Source: an uncultured Ruminococcus sp.
GTDB taxonomy: Bacteria; Bacillota; Clostridia; Lachnospirales; Lachnospiraceae
Assembly: GCA_900544395.1 (NCBI GenBank)
Contig: UQVC01000001.1
Location: forward strand, 147,749-211,748
Direction: 5' to 3'
Length of the DNA stretch: 64,000 nucleotides
Part shown: piece after piece, positions 51,842-61,759 of the stretch
How positions within the stretch are numbered: position 1 is the first letter of the stretch
Layout of the letters: each line of letters begins with the position of its first letter
Translations under genes and position numbers: made by a program
Notes under the pieces: model-generated
Told to the model about the DNA's origin: nothing
What the model saw: only the letters and a program-made list of their open reading frames with translations
Databases searched by the model: none

Positions 51842-53089
51842 TCATTCCACTGATCCGCACAAAGGATACGCCCTGGTCAGCTTTTGTACCATCTCTTTTA
51901 CTTTCTCTATATTGTCTGTATCCTGGATCACCATCGCAATCATTTCCGCAATCTGGTCCATTTCCTGCTCTTTCATTCCTCTGCTTGTAATTGCCGGAGT
52001 TCCCAACCGGACACCACTTGTCACAAACGGAGACCTTGGATCATTTGGAATGGTATTTTTGTTGCAGGTGATATGTGCCTGATCCAGACGTCTTTCCAGC
52101 TCTTTTCCACTCACATCGGTTCCAGTAAGATCCACCAGCATCAGATGATTGTCCGTTCCTCCGGATACGATCTTAACACCTCTTTCCAGCAATCCACTGC
52201 ACAACGCCTTTGCATTTTTCAAAACCTGCTCCTGATACGTGATAAATTCCGGACTCAATGCTTCTTTGAAACAAACCGCCTTTGCAGCGATCACATGCAT
52301 CAGAGGGCCGCCCTGGATTCCCGGGAAAATTGCTTTGTTGAAATGAAACCGTTCATTCATCTCATTGCTGCTTAAGATCATGCCTCCCCGAGGTCCTCTC
52401 AGTGTCTTATGGGTTGTCGTTGTGGTCACATGTGCATACGGAATGGGGCTTGGATGCAGTCCTGCTGCCACCAGACCTGCAATATGCGCCATGTCTACCA
52501 TCAAGTAAGCGCCCACTTCATCTGCGATCTCACGGAATTTCTGAAAATCAATAATTCTGGCATAAGCGCTGGCTCCTGCAATGATCAACTTTGGCCGGCA
52601 CTCTTTTGCAATCCTTCGCACCTCCTCATAATCAATCACTCCCTCTTCATTGACTCCATATGGCGTAATCTCAAAATACTTTCCGGACATATTGACCGGA
52701 GATCCGTGGGTCAGATGACCGCCATGGTCCAGATTCATCCCCATCACCCGGTCTCCCGGTGTCAGCATGGCAAACTGGACTGCCATATTCGCCTGGGCTC
52801 CGGAATGTGGCTGTACATTGACATATTCACATCCGAATAGCTCTTTTGCCCGCTCTATGGCCAGATTCTCTGCTGCATCTACACATTCGCACCCGCCATA
52901 ATAACGCTTTCCGGGATATCCTTCGGCATATTTATTGGTCAGAGGGCTTCCCATTGCTGCCATCACTGCTTTGCTGACCCAGTTTTCCGAAGCGATCAGT
53001 TCGATATGAGAATTCTGCCTTTCCATCTCTGCCTGGATCGCTGCTGCAATTTCGGGATCTTCTTTTCTTATTTCTTCAAAATCATACAT
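51842..53089 (-). CDS. glyA: Serine hydroxymethyltransferase
   Basis: 415 residues from ATG 53089. HIELIASENWVSKAVMAAMGS, NKYAEGYPGKRYYGG and the PLP lysine in VTTTTHKTLRGPRGGMI are all present. It interconverts serine and glycine with tetrahydrofolate, supplying C1 units. GGAGG lies 8 nt before the start. It is 89 bp after polC and has a possible promoter in the polC tail. Confidence 0.97.
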   Translation of the reverse strand: MYDFEEIRKEDPEIAAAIQAEMERQNSHIELIASENWVSKAVMAAMGSPLTNKYAEGYPGKRYYGGCECVDAAENLAIERAKELFGCEYVNVQPHSGAQANMAVQFAMLTPGDRVMGMNLDHGGHLTHGSPVNMSGKYFEITPYGVNEEGVIDYEEVRRIAKECRPKLIIAGASAYARIIDFQKFREIADEVGAYLMVDMAHIAGLVAAGLHPSPIPYAHVTTTTTHKTLRGPRGGMILSSNEMNERFHFNKAIFPGIQGGPLMHVIAAKAVCFKEALSPEFITYQEQVLKNAKALCSGLLERGVKIVSGGTDNHLMLVDLTGTDVSGKELERRLDQAHITCNKNTIPNDPRSPFVTSGVRLGTPAITSRGMKEQEMDQIAEMIAMVIQDTDNIEKVKEMVQKLTRAYPLCGSVE

Positions 53090-53161
53090 CTCATCTTCCT
53101 CCATTCTCTCCTGAAGCACCGGCACTTTATCCATGTGATGCATCAGAGTATCAGTTGCCCT

Positions 53162-53189
53162 ATTATATCACACCTTTTCTAAAAATCAA
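53162..53189 (-). promoter_or_regulatory. glyA promoter
   Basis: TTGATT (53184-53189, inside the polC 3' end), 16 bp, extended -10 TGATATAAT (TATAAT 53162-53167). Confidence 0.6.
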
Positions 53190-56100
53190 ACAAAGAAAGC
53201 TGATTGCTCTGCGGAAGATTTCCAAACAATCCCAAATCTGACATAAATTCGATCACGGTCTTGCTGACCTTAGTCCTCTGCCGGAAATCATCCAGAGACA
53301 GATATGGACCGTCCTTTGCAGCCTCTTCCACTGCTTCCGCCGCTTTTTCTCCCATTCCTTCGATGCTGGAAAGGGGCGGCATCAGTTTCCCGTCAATAAT
53401 CTGGAACTTCGTTGCTTTCGCTTTGTAGATATCCAGCGGCAAAAATTCATATCCTCTCGCATACATTTCCTGCACGATCTTCATGTCTTTTAAAACATCC
53501 TGTTCTTTGTTGCTTAAGGAATCCGCACGACGCTTATAATCTTTCATATAATAATTCAGTTTTTCTTTTCCCTGGCACATCAGTTCATAAGAAAACGCAT
53601 TGGCACGGATCCCGAAATACGCTCCATAATAAGCAAGTGGATAGTTGATCTTACAGTACGCAATACGATATGCCATCATGACATATGCCGCCGCATGTGC
53701 CTTCGGGAACATGTAGCTGATCTGCTTACAGGACCAGATGTACCAGTCCGGCACATTCTTTTCTTTCATGGCTTCTTCCCATTCCGGCTTGAGTCCTTTT
53801 CCTTTTCGTACACTTTCCATGATCGTAAAAGAAAGGGCGCTGTCTACCCCCTGATTGATCAGGTAGATCATAATATCATCCCGGGTACAGATTGCCGTAG
53901 AAATCGTTGCTTTTCCGGACTCGATCAGAACCTGCGCATTTCCCAGCCACACATTCGTTCCATGGGACAGTCCCGAAATACGGATCAGATCAGAAAGCGA
54001 CTGTGGATTGGCATCCTGTACCATCTGGATTACAAAGTCTGTCCCAAACTCCGGAATTCCCAGACAGCCCAGATTACAGCCATCAATATCTTCCGGTTTG
54101 ATGCCCAAAGCACTGGTATCATGGAACAAAGACAGCACCGCCTTATCATCCAGTGGAATCCTGGTCGCATCAAAGGGATTTTCTTCATTGTATTCGTTTT
54201 CCAATGCATCCGACGTGATATACTCTTCCAGTGTTCGGATCATGGTCGGATCATCGTGTCCCAGAATATCCAGCTTCAAAAGGTTATGATCGATGGAATG
54301 GTAATCAAAATGAGTGGTGATGATATCGGTTGTCATATCATTGGCCGGATGCTGGACCGGCGTAAACTCATTGATATCATGTCCGTGAGGCAGAACAACA
54401 ATTCCGCCCGGATGCTGTCCAGTACTTCTTCGGATTCCGGTACATCCCTGCACGATCCGATCAATCTCACATTTTCTCTTTCGATGTCCACGCTCTTCAT
54501 AATAATTCTTCACATATCCAAATGCAGTCTTATCTGCCAGTGTCCCGATGGTTCCCGCTTTAAAGGTATGTCCTTCCCCGAAAATTACTTCCGTATAGCG
54601 GTGTGCCTTTGCCTGGTAATCCCCGGAAAAGTTCAAGTCGATATCAGGCTCTTTGTCCCCTTTGAATCCAAGGAAGGTCTCAAACGGAATGTCGAATCCG
54701 GCTTTGATCAGCTTTGCCCCGCAGTTCGGACACTGTTTATCCGGCATATCAAATCCGCATCCGCCTGCAAATGCACGAACTTCTTCGGAATCAAAATCAC
54801 TGTAATGACACTCACTGCAGTAATAATGAGGACTGAGCGGATTCACCTCCGTAATCCCCGCCATGGTAGCCACAAACGAAGACCCTACCGAACCGCGGGA
54901 TCCTACCAGATAGCCATCATCGTTGGATTTCCATACCAGCTTTTGGGCAATGATGTACATCACGGAATATCCATTGGAAATAATCGAAGTCAATTCCCGT
55001 TCCAGCCTGGTCTGCACCGGTTCTGGCAGTTCCTCCCCGTAAATCTCATGGGCTTTGTTATAGCAGATATCCCGCAGGTTCTGCTCTGAGTTTTCAATAA
55101 CCGGCGGACATTTATTTGGATTGACCGGAGAGATCTTCTCTACCATGTCGCAGATCCGGTTCGGATTTTCAATTACTATTTCCCGCGCTTTTGCCGCACC
55201 CAGATAGGAAAACTCTTCCAGCATTTCATCCGTAGTCCGAAGATACAATGGCGGCTGGATATCTGCATCTCCAAATCCTTTTCCCGCCATAATGATCCTT
55301 CGGTATACTTCATCCTCCGGATCCAAAAAATGCACATCACAGGTTGCCACCACCGGTTTTTTGAAGGTTTCCCCAAGACGGACAATCTCACGATTTATGT
55401 TTTGAAGATCTTCTATGGAATTGACATCTCCGTACCGATCACTTTCGATCATAAACTGATTATTTCCAACCGGCTGGATCTCGTAATAATCATAAAATTC
55501 TGCCAGTCTTGCAATGGCCTGCGGCGACTTCTGGTTCAAAATGGCCTGATACAGCTCCCCTGCTTCACAGGCGCTTCCGATGATCAGTCCTTCTCGGTGT
55601 TCATTTAACAAACTTTTTGGAATTCTCGGCCTCCTTGCAAAATAGGTCAGATGGGAAGCAGAGATCAGCTGATAGAGATTGAACCGCCCAATATCATTTT
55701 TTACCAGAATGATAATATGGTGTGTCGGAAGCTTTCGGATCGCATTCACATTCATATCCCCAAATCGGTTCATCTCTTTGAGAGTTGTGATATTTCTGTC
55801 TCTGAGCATCTCCACAAATTTGACAAAAATCTCCGCAGTAGCTCCAGCATCATCCACCGCACGGTGATGATTCTCCAGGGAGATTCCAAGCGCTTTCGCT
55901 ACAATATTCAACTTATATTTGGACAAAGTAGGAAGCAGCACTCTGGCCAACGCAACTGTATCTACAGACACAAAATCCGGCTCGATATCCTGATATCTGC
56001 AATTTTGCTCAATAAATCCTACATCAAATCCAGCATTGTGTGCCACCAGCACTCCGTCTCCGACAAATTCCAGAAACTGCGGCAATACCGTCTCAATGTC

Positions 56101-57687
56101 CGGCGCATCCAGTACCATCTCATCTGTAATACTGGTCAGCTGCGTGATTTCAAAAGGAATCGGCCGTTTAGGGTTGACAAAAGTGCTGAATGTATCTGTG
56201 ATCACCCCATTCTGGACTTTCACCGCCCCGATCTCAATAATCTTATCTTTGATCGCTGAAAATCCGGTTGTCTCAATATCAAATACAATATACGTATCAT
56301 CCAGCGTCTGATCTTTTGCATTGACGGCAATCTCCGTCAGATCATCCACTACATATCCTTCCACGCCGTAAATGATCTTAAATGGGTCATTCTTATCCAG
56401 AGTTTCGATGTAATGGTTTGCGTCCGGGAAAGACTGTGCCACTCCATGATCCGTGATCGCAATGGCCGGATGTCCCCAGTCATGCGCCCGTTTCACGATG
56501 TTCTTTACTTCAGACACCCCATCCATGTCACTCATCTTGGTATGACAGTGCAGCTCTACCCTTTTGACCGGGCTTAAGTCTTCCCTCGATACCGTAAAGT
56601 CTCCGATTTTTTTAATTCCGGTCACAGAACCGATGGTCAGTTCTCCGTCAAACTTATCAATGGTAGTCACTCCCTTGATCTTCACAAACGCACCTTTCTT
56701 GATCTCGCCTAACAATTCGGTGAGCTGGTCGTTTCTTACAAACATCTTGACGGTGATCGTATCTGTAAAATCCGTAACAGAAAACATCAGGATCGTCTTT
56801 TCATTTCGGATTTCCCGCGTATCAAAACTGATGATCTTTCCATGGATTGTGATCTCTCCCATTTCTGTCACAACCTGATCCAGTGTCATCGGTTCCTCTT
56901 CAAAATTCTTTCCGTAAACAAGAGCCGGATCATCCCCCTGCTTCAGCGGACGATGAAATTCTTTCTTTCGGAATTCTCCCTTTTTAAATCCTGATCTTGT
57001 AGGATCTTTCTTTCCATTTTCCGCTTGTTTTTTCTCTTTTGAAGGCTCCGCCTTTGCAGCAGCCGGCTTCTCCACAAACTCTCCTTTCTGCCTTGCTCTT
57101 CGTTCAAAAATTGCATTGATCTCCTGCTGGATCCTCTGCTCATCGTACTCCCGGTTCTGGTTCTCCTCCTGTTCCCGGTAAAGCACCCGGATCTCTGCCG
57201 GCATTCCAAACCGATTGTGCAGCACCTCTTCCAAAAGCTCTACGATATACTCTTTCTTTCCTTCGGAGACGATCGTATCCAAAAGCTCCACACAAAGGAT
57301 CTGCTCTCCTTCAAACCGCAGTTCTGCCAGTTCAAACATATTCGCTGCCAGTACACTTTTCTTTTCCAGCTCCAGTACCAGACTTTCCTTGTACTCCGCC
57401 ATCAAAGTTTCCAGTGTGTACAGTCCGGAAAGTACATATTGCTCCTCGATCCGGATTGTAATCGGAACCGGCCCGAACAGCTGCTCCTTGATGCACTCTT
57501 CCATCTTCCAGATCATCTTTTTCGGGATCAGATGGTGGCTGACCATGTGAACATGCAAAAAATCCCTGGATGAATTGGTTGTGATCTTTGTCACTTCCAC
57601 ATCGCCAAACAGCATCTTCAGTTCTCCTTCTGCCCGCAATGTCGGAAACACTTCAAAAAATACTTTTTCGTTCTTTACCTGTTCCAA
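53179..57687 (-). CDS. polC: DNA polymerase III alpha subunit, PolC type
   Basis: 1502 residues. OB fold (about 265-360), split PHP domain starting VKRVELHCHTKMSDMDG (375-390), inserted 3'-5' proofreading exonuclease from VFDIETTG (Asp470, Glu472) to about 640, a zinc finger CSECHY...CPNCGAKL, the polymerase core with PDIDLNFSGDYQ, and a clamp-binding C-terminus QLSLFDF. It is the replicative polymerase of low-G+C Gram-positives. The start is a TTG at 57687 with AGGAG 8 nt before it; no ATG lies closer than residue 25. It overlaps ispG by 13 bp. Confidence 0.97.
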   Translation of the reverse strand: MEQVKNEKVFFEVFPTLRAEGELKMLFGDVEVTKITTNSSRDFLHVHMVSHHLIPKKMIWKMEECIKEQLFGPVPITIRIEEQYVLSGLYTLETLMAEYKESLVLELEKKSVLAANMFELAELRFEGEQILCVELLDTIVSEGKKEYIVELLEEVLHNRFGMPAEIRVLYREQEENQNREYDEQRIQQEINAIFERRARQKGEFVEKPAAAKAEPSKEKKQAENGKKDPTRSGFKKGEFRKKEFHRPLKQGDDPALVYGKNFEEEPMTLDQVVTEMGEITIHGKIISFDTREIRNEKTILMFSVTDFTDTITVKMFVRNDQLTELLGEIKKGAFVKIKGVTTIDKFDGELTIGSVTGIKKIGDFTVSREDLSPVKRVELHCHTKMSDMDGVSEVKNIVKRAHDWGHPAIAITDHGVAQSFPDANHYIETLDKNDPFKIIYGVEGYVVDDLTEIAVNAKDQTLDDTYIVFDIETTGFSAIKDKIIEIGAVKVQNGVITDTFSTFVNPKRPIPFEITQLTSITDEMVLDAPDIETVLPQFLEFVGDGVLVAHNAGFDVGFIEQNCRYQDIEPDFVSVDTVALARVLLPTLSKYKLNIVAKALGISLENHHRAVDDAGATAEIFVKFVEMLRDRNITTLKEMNRFGDMNVNAIRKLPTHHIIILVKNDIGRFNLYQLISASHLTYFARRPRIPKSLLNEHREGLIIGSACEAGELYQAILNQKSPQAIARLAEFYDYYEIQPVGNNQFMIESDRYGDVNSIEDLQNINREIVRLGETFKKPVVATCDVHFLDPEDEVYRRIIMAGKGFGDADIQPPLYLRTTDEMLEEFSYLGAAKAREIVIENPNRICDMVEKISPVNPNKCPPVIENSEQNLRDICYNKAHEIYGEELPEPVQTRLERELTSIISNGYSVMYIIAQKLVWKSNDDGYLVGSRGSVGSSFVATMAGITEVNPLSPHYYCSECHYSDFDSEEVRAFAGGCGFDMPDKQCPNCGAKLIKAGFDIPFETFLGFKGDKEPDIDLNFSGDYQAKAHRYTEVIFGEGHTFKAGTIGTLADKTAFGYVKNYYEERGHRKRKCEIDRIVQGCTGIRRSTGQHPGGIVVLPHGHDINEFTPVQHPANDMTTDIITTHFDYHSIDHNLLKLDILGHDDPTMIRTLEEYITSDALENEYNEENPFDATRIPLDDKAVLSLFHDTSALGIKPEDIDGCNLGCLGIPEFGTDFVIQMVQDANPQSLSDLIRISGLSHGTNVWLGNAQVLIESGKATISTAICTRDDIMIYLINQGVDSALSFTIMESVRKGKGLKPEWEEAMKEKNVPDWYIWSCKQISYMFPKAHAAAYVMMAYRIAYCKINYPLAYYGAYFGIRANAFSYELMCQGKEKLNYYMKDYKRRADSLSNKEQDVLKDMKIVQEMYARGYEFLPLDIYKAKATKFQIIDGKLMPPLSSIEGMGEKAAEAVEEAAKDGPYLSLDDFRQRTKVSKTVIEFMSDLGLFGNLPQSNQLSLFDF

Positions 57688-58736
57688 TTTAACAACTCCT
57701 GACGCAGTGTCTCTAACAACTCTTCTTCTTTGACTTTCTTTATAATCTCACCCTTTTTGATCAAAAGTCCCTCTCCGATTCCTCCTGCAATTCCAATATC
57801 AGCCTCTTTTGCCTCTCCCGGACCATTTACCACGCATCCCATCACCGCAACTTTCAAATCCAGATCAATATCCTGAACCATCTTTTCCACCTGGTTTGCA
57901 AGTCCGATCAAATCGATCTGCGTCCGTCCGCAAGTCGGACAGGAAACGACTTCGATCCCGCCTTTTCTCATGCCCAATGTCTTTAACACCAGTTTTGCCG
58001 TACGGATTTCTTCTGCAGGATCTCCGGTGAGTGACACCCGGATGGTATTGCCAATTCCTTCATGAAGGATGATTCCAAGCCCTACGGAAGATTTGACATT
58101 ACCGGAATACAGTGTTCCCGCCTCTGTAATCCCTACATGCAAGGGATAGACACACTTCGGAGCCAGCAGTTCATGGGCTTTGACGCACATCATCACATCC
58201 GAGGATTTGATGCTGACTACCAGATTATCATATCCCAGTTCTTCGATCATGTGCACTTTGTCCAAAGCGCTTTCCACGATTCCTTCTGCAGTCACCCCGC
58301 CATATTTTTCTACCAGATGCTTTTCCAGGGAACCGCTGTTTACACCAACGCGGATCGGAATCTGATATTCTTTTGCTTTTTCCACTACAGCCTGGACCCG
58401 TTCTTTGGAACCGATATTGCCCGGATTGATCCGGATCTTGTCTGCCCCGTTTTCAATGGCCGCGATCGCCAGCCGATAATCAAAGTGGATATCCGCAACC
58501 AGCGGAATATGTATCTGACGTTTGATCTCTTTGAGTGCCAGCGCTGCTTCCATGGTCGGGACCGCACAGCGGATGATCTCGCACCCTGCAGCTTCCAGTG
58601 CAAGAATCTGGGCAACTGTAGCATTCACATCCTCGGTCTTCGTATTTGTCATGGACTGGATCGCCACTGGATGTTTCCCGCCGATCCAGACATCTCCGAT
58701 CCTGATTTCTTTTGTCTGATTTCTCAACATTTCCAT
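57675..58736 (-). CDS. ispG: 4-hydroxy-3-methylbut-2-enyl diphosphate synthase (flavodoxin)
   Basis: 353 residues. VAIQSMTNTKTEDVNATVAQ, CGRTQIDLIGL following VSCPTC, and the Fe-S ligand block GCVVNGPGEAKEADIGIAGG define IspG (GcpE). It performs the penultimate MEP pathway step, using a [4Fe-4S] cluster. AGGAGG lies 7 nt before ATG 58736. The end overlaps polC by 13 bp. A stable hairpin lies upstream. Confidence 0.96.
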   Translation of the reverse strand: MEMLRNQTKEIRIGDVWIGGKHPVAIQSMTNTKTEDVNATVAQILALEAAGCEIIRCAVPTMEAALALKEIKRQIHIPLVADIHFDYRLAIAAIENGADKIRINPGNIGSKERVQAVVEKAKEYQIPIRVGVNSGSLEKHLVEKYGGVTAEGIVESALDKVHMIEELGYDNLVVSIKSSDVMMCVKAHELLAPKCVYPLHVGITEAGTLYSGNVKSSVGLGIILHEGIGNTIRVSLTGDPAEEIRTAKLVLKTLGMRKGGIEVVSCPTCGRTQIDLIGLANQVEKMVQDIDLDLKVAVMGCVVNGPGEAKEADIGIAGGIGEGLLIKKGEIIKKVKEEELLETLRQELLNWNR

Positions 58737-58775
58737 CTCTTTTCCTCCTGTCCTCCCAAAAATAGTGTTAAATTT

Positions 58776-58817
58776 ACGGCGGATGCAAACTCTGCTTTCA
58801 AGTCCTGCATCCACCGT
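58776..58817 (-). terminator. Hairpin between the 150-residue gene and ispG
   Basis: Minus-strand ACGGTGGATGCA pairs with TGCATCCGCCGT around an 18-nt loop, followed by AAATTTAAC rather than a U-run. Perhaps a weak terminator or an mRNA processing site. Confidence 0.5.
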
Positions 58818-58829
58818 TTTGACCTTTCT

Positions 58830-59282
58830 TTATTTTTTTGTAAATGTCATCTGACCGCCATATTCGCGTTCTGTCAGTGTCAGCTCTTTCTGCACCAGAT
58901 TGTACTCATACGTCCCGTCCAGTTTCTGCGCTGCCGCTTCCAGATCCGCTGCTTCTATCTGAAATGTCTCTGCTGCCTTCTGCACCTCCTCTGTGCTGCT
59001 ATGAAGTGTCAGGGTCTTCATGTCCGTATCGACACTGCAGCTCATCGAAAGCTTTACATCTTCCGCCTCAAACTCCTGCGGCCACTGCGCATATGCACTT
59101 CCATCCCCCTGGATTATCAGAAGCACTCCATCGTCTTCTTTCTCCCAGGTTCCTTCGATCGGATTGGATGTAAAAAGCTTTGTCACAAAGAACACTACAA
59201 TCAAAATGATCACAACCGTAGAAACTGAAATTGCCGTCTTCCACAAACGATTTCTTTTCTCTTCATCATTTTTTGCAAACAT
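58830..59282 (-). CDS. Membrane-anchored protein, unknown function
   Basis: 150 residues. A short basic head, one membrane helix (about 14-36) and a beta-rich exported domain beginning NPIEGTWEKEDDGVLLIIQG and ending EREYGGQMTFTKK, the general look of small lipocalin-like (DUF5640-like) domains. No lipobox. Own promoter; possibly cotranscribed with ispG-polC through the hairpin. Function not known. Confidence 0.65.
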   Translation of the reverse strand: MFAKNDEEKRNRLWKTAISVSTVVIILIVVFFVTKLFTSNPIEGTWEKEDDGVLLIIQGDGSAYAQWPQEFEAEDVKLSMSCSVDTDMKTLTLHSSTEEVQKAAETFQIEAADLEAAAQKLDGTYEYNLVQKELTLTEREYGGQMTFTKK

Positions 59283-59314
59283 CTCTCACGTCATCCTTTC
59301 TTTTCCTCTGTTTC

Positions 59315-59343
59315 ATTATACGAATTTTCCCATATGGTGTCAA
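59315..59343 (-). promoter_or_regulatory. Promoter of the 150-residue membrane protein
   Basis: Perfect TTGACA (59338-59343), 17 bp, TATAAT (59315-59320). Confidence 0.85.
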
Positions 59344-59468
59344 CGTGTTTCCTTACGCTCTTCGTCAGTGTCTTTTCGTCACGTTTCTATTCGTTTTGTT
59401 GATATTTGTCACTTTTTGTCAATAAATGGAAACAAGCTGATAAAATACACATGATTCAGGAGGTGCAT

Positions 59469-59816
59469 ATGAAGTTTTCATCTACTTTGAAAGAATTAAG
59501 AGAACAAAATCATGTCACACAAAACGAACTGGCTTCCCATTTGAAGCTGACCCGCTCTACCATTGCGGGCTACGAAACAAAAGGAAAGCAGCCCGATTAT
59601 GAACGCCTGCTCCAGATTGCCGATTACTTTCACGTCTCTGTTGACTATCTGCTGACAGGTTCTGATTCCGACTGCATTTCTGTCGCACCAGACTCTTCGG
59701 AATACCGTTTGCTCTGTGCATATTTCAATCTGTCGTCTGACTCCAGAGAACAGCTTTTTGAATATACTGAATTTCTCCAGAATCTGGAATCTAAAAAGGG
59801 AAGAATGCAAAAATAA
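59469..59816 (+). CDS. XRE-family transcriptional regulator
   Basis: 115 residues from ATG 59469 (AGGAGG before it). The Cro/C1-type helix-turn-helix covers about 8-62 (LREQNHVTQNELASHLKLTR, STIAGYETKGKQPDYERL), then VSVDYLLTGSD; the C-terminal 45 residues are a short helical extension. It is divergent from the 150-residue membrane gene. Direct GTCA-type repeats upstream (59360-59425) could be its operators. Confidence 0.88.
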   Translation: MKFSSTLKELREQNHVTQNELASHLKLTRSTIAGYETKGKQPDYERLLQIADYFHVSVDYLLTGSDSDCISVAPDSSEYRLLCAYFNLSSDSREQLFEYTEFLQNLESKKGRMQK

Positions 59817-59836
59817 CCCGCATCCTTCCCCTTTCT

Positions 59837-60685
59837 TTATTCTCCTCCCAGCTTGCTCGCTGTAAACCATCCCAGGATAAATGTCAAAACGCCAACTCCT
59901 ACTGTAACTACAGAAAATCCACTCCAATCTGTCTTAAGCAGAATTGCGATCGGTGAAGCCAGGATCAAACCGATGATTCCATAATATGCATGGATCTCCG
60001 CTTTCATAAAAATAAATTCGATCAGCTTTGCGATCAAAAAGATTCCTGCAACCACTCCGATCCCAAATGGAATGAGCACTCCGCACTGTACCAGAATCCC
60101 ATGCATATCCAGCGCCGCCAGTGCATCAATAAACTGATTGATGGTCTTTAAGATCGTATCGTAATAGCCCAGAAGCATCAGCATCATGGAACCGCTCACT
60201 CCAGGAACGACCATCGTAGCTGCCGCAACCACACCAACCAAAAGCAGTTTCACAACATTGATCAGACTGAAACTTACATTGGCTGCCGCACCATCCGTCT
60301 CTCCCAAAAGAGCCATCAGGATCACCACTGCAAAGAAGATCACAAACGGGATCAGCTTGCCGACGGTCACCTTATGTCCTTTTACCTTCTTAAAAATAAA
60401 CGGAAGACTTCCCGCGATCAATCCGCAGAATGCAAAATTGGTCGGGATCGGATACACTGCCAACAGGTACTCAAAAATACGAGACAATACAATGATCGCA
60501 ATTCCTGCTCCTGCAAAAATCGGGATCAGAAGTTTCATACTGTTTTTAAATTCGCTTTTCAAATGGGTAATTGCATGGATCAGTCTGTCATACAGCCCCA
60601 TTGCTACCATCATGGTTCCACCGCTGACTCCTGGAATGATATTTGCAATTCCAACTACCATTCCCTGAAAAATCTGTTTTAACAT
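59837..60685 (-). CDS. DUF368 membrane protein (PopT-type undecaprenyl-phosphate flippase candidate)
   Basis: 282 residues with about eight membrane helices. The N-terminal GIANIIPGVSGGTMMVAMGL and the repeated VPGVSGSMMLMLLGYYD are the DUF368 signature loops. Members have been linked to returning undecaprenyl phosphate across the membrane for cell wall synthesis. The start is 6 bp after the hisC stop, so it is cotranscribed with hisC and the aminotransferase gene. Confidence 0.9.
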   Translation of the reverse strand: MLKQIFQGMVVGIANIIPGVSGGTMMVAMGLYDRLIHAITHLKSEFKNSMKLLIPIFAGAGIAIIVLSRIFEYLLAVYPIPTNFAFCGLIAGSLPFIFKKVKGHKVTVGKLIPFVIFFAVVILMALLGETDGAAANVSFSLINVVKLLLVGVVAAATMVVPGVSGSMMLMLLGYYDTILKTINQFIDALAALDMHGILVQCGVLIPFGIGVVAGIFLIAKLIEFIFMKAEIHAYYGIIGLILASPIAILLKTDWSGFSVVTVGVGVLTFILGWFTASKLGGE

Positions 60686-60691
60686 TCTTTT

Positions 60692-61759
60692 CTACCTTTC
60701 CTTCTTTCCTATATAATTCTTCAAAAATTCCAGAAGCACCTGCATCTCTTCTCTGGTACCTACTGTAATTCTTAAATACTGATCAATTCTTGGAGCATCC
60801 CAGTATCGAACATAAATATTCGCCTGCCGTAACGCTTCAAACAATTCTTTCGCATCCAGCCATGGATGTGTAACAAACAAAAAGTTCGCCCTGGAATCCG
60901 GAAATTGAAATCCCATCTTTGTAAGCTCTCCTTTTGCCCATTCCCGGGTCTCCACTATTTTATCAATACACGCTCTGAAATATGTTTCATCCCGAATACT
61001 TTCTGCTCCACAAACCAGAGACGTCTGATTCATTGTATAAGAATTAAATGAATACTTTGCATCCAAAAGACATCGGATCAGCTCCGGATTGCCCATTGCA
61101 AATCCGATCCGCATCCCTGCCATGGATCGGGATTTGGAACACGTCTGAACCACCAGCAGATTCTCATATTGATCGATCAGTTCTATCGCAGATCTTCCTG
61201 CAAAATCAATATATGCTTCATCCACGATCACCACAGAATCCCTGTTTTGGCGCAGAATATCCTCAATAAAATCCAGTTCTTCATAAATCGCTGTGGGCGC
61301 ATTTGGATTTGGAAAAATAATGCCCCCATTCGGAATCTGGTACTCTTCTTTTACCATCCGAAACTGTGCATCCAGCTTCGGGCAGTGATAGGGAATCCGA
61401 TACAGTTCTGCCCATACTTTATAAAATGAATACGTAATATCTGGGAACAAAATCGGCAGATCAGAATGGAAAAATGTCAGAAAACACATGGAAAGTACAT
61501 CATCCGATCCGACTCCCACAAAAATCTTCTCTTTTTCTACCCCATAAAACGCCGACAATTCTGATACCAACAGCTCCGCTGTTGGATCTGGATATAACCG
61601 AAACTGATCCGCATCCAACTCCTGCAGTGCCTTTTTCACTCCCGGCGCAGGCGGATAGGGATTCTCATTGGTATTCAATTTGATCACCCCTCCTTTGGGC
61701 TGCTCTCCGGGTACATAGGGCTCTACCCGACGGATCTTTTCTGCAAGTGCTCTTCTCAT
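60692..61759 (-). CDS. hisC: Histidinol-phosphate aminotransferase-like enzyme
   Basis: 355 residues. KLNTNENPYPPAPGV, VGVGSDDVLSMCF, VDEAYIDFAG, PLP lysine in TCSKSRSMAGMRIGFA. It fits the HisC family (fold type I, subgroup I-beta). No other his genes are nearby, so it could serve aromatic amino acids. The start overlaps the upstream stop (TGATG), with GGAGGAG before it. Confidence 0.87.
   Translation of the reverse strand: MRRALAEKIRRVEPYVPGEQPKGGVIKLNTNENPYPPAPGVKKALQELDADQFRLYPDPTAELLVSELSAFYGVEKEKIFVGVGSDDVLSMCFLTFFHSDLPILFPDITYSFYKVWAELYRIPYHCPKLDAQFRMVKEEYQIPNGGIIFPNPNAPTAIYEELDFIEDILRQNRDSVVIVDEAYIDFAGRSAIELIDQYENLLVVQTCSKSRSMAGMRIGFAMGNPELIRCLLDAKYSFNSYTMNQTSLVCGAESIRDETYFRACIDKIVETREWAKGELTKMGFQFPDSRANFLFVTHPWLDAKELFEALRQANIYVRYWDAPRIDQYLRITVGTREEMQVLLEFLKNYIGKKER

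Noticed and set aside
53695..55089. Long plus-strand open frame of 464 codons
   Set aside because: It lies entirely antisense to polC, lacks a ribosome-binding site and is His/Arg/Cys-rich with no domain; a shadow of the real gene.
58062..59228. Plus-strand frame of 388 codons
   Set aside because: Spans ispG and the membrane gene in antisense; phenylalanine- and histidine-rich, no start signal.
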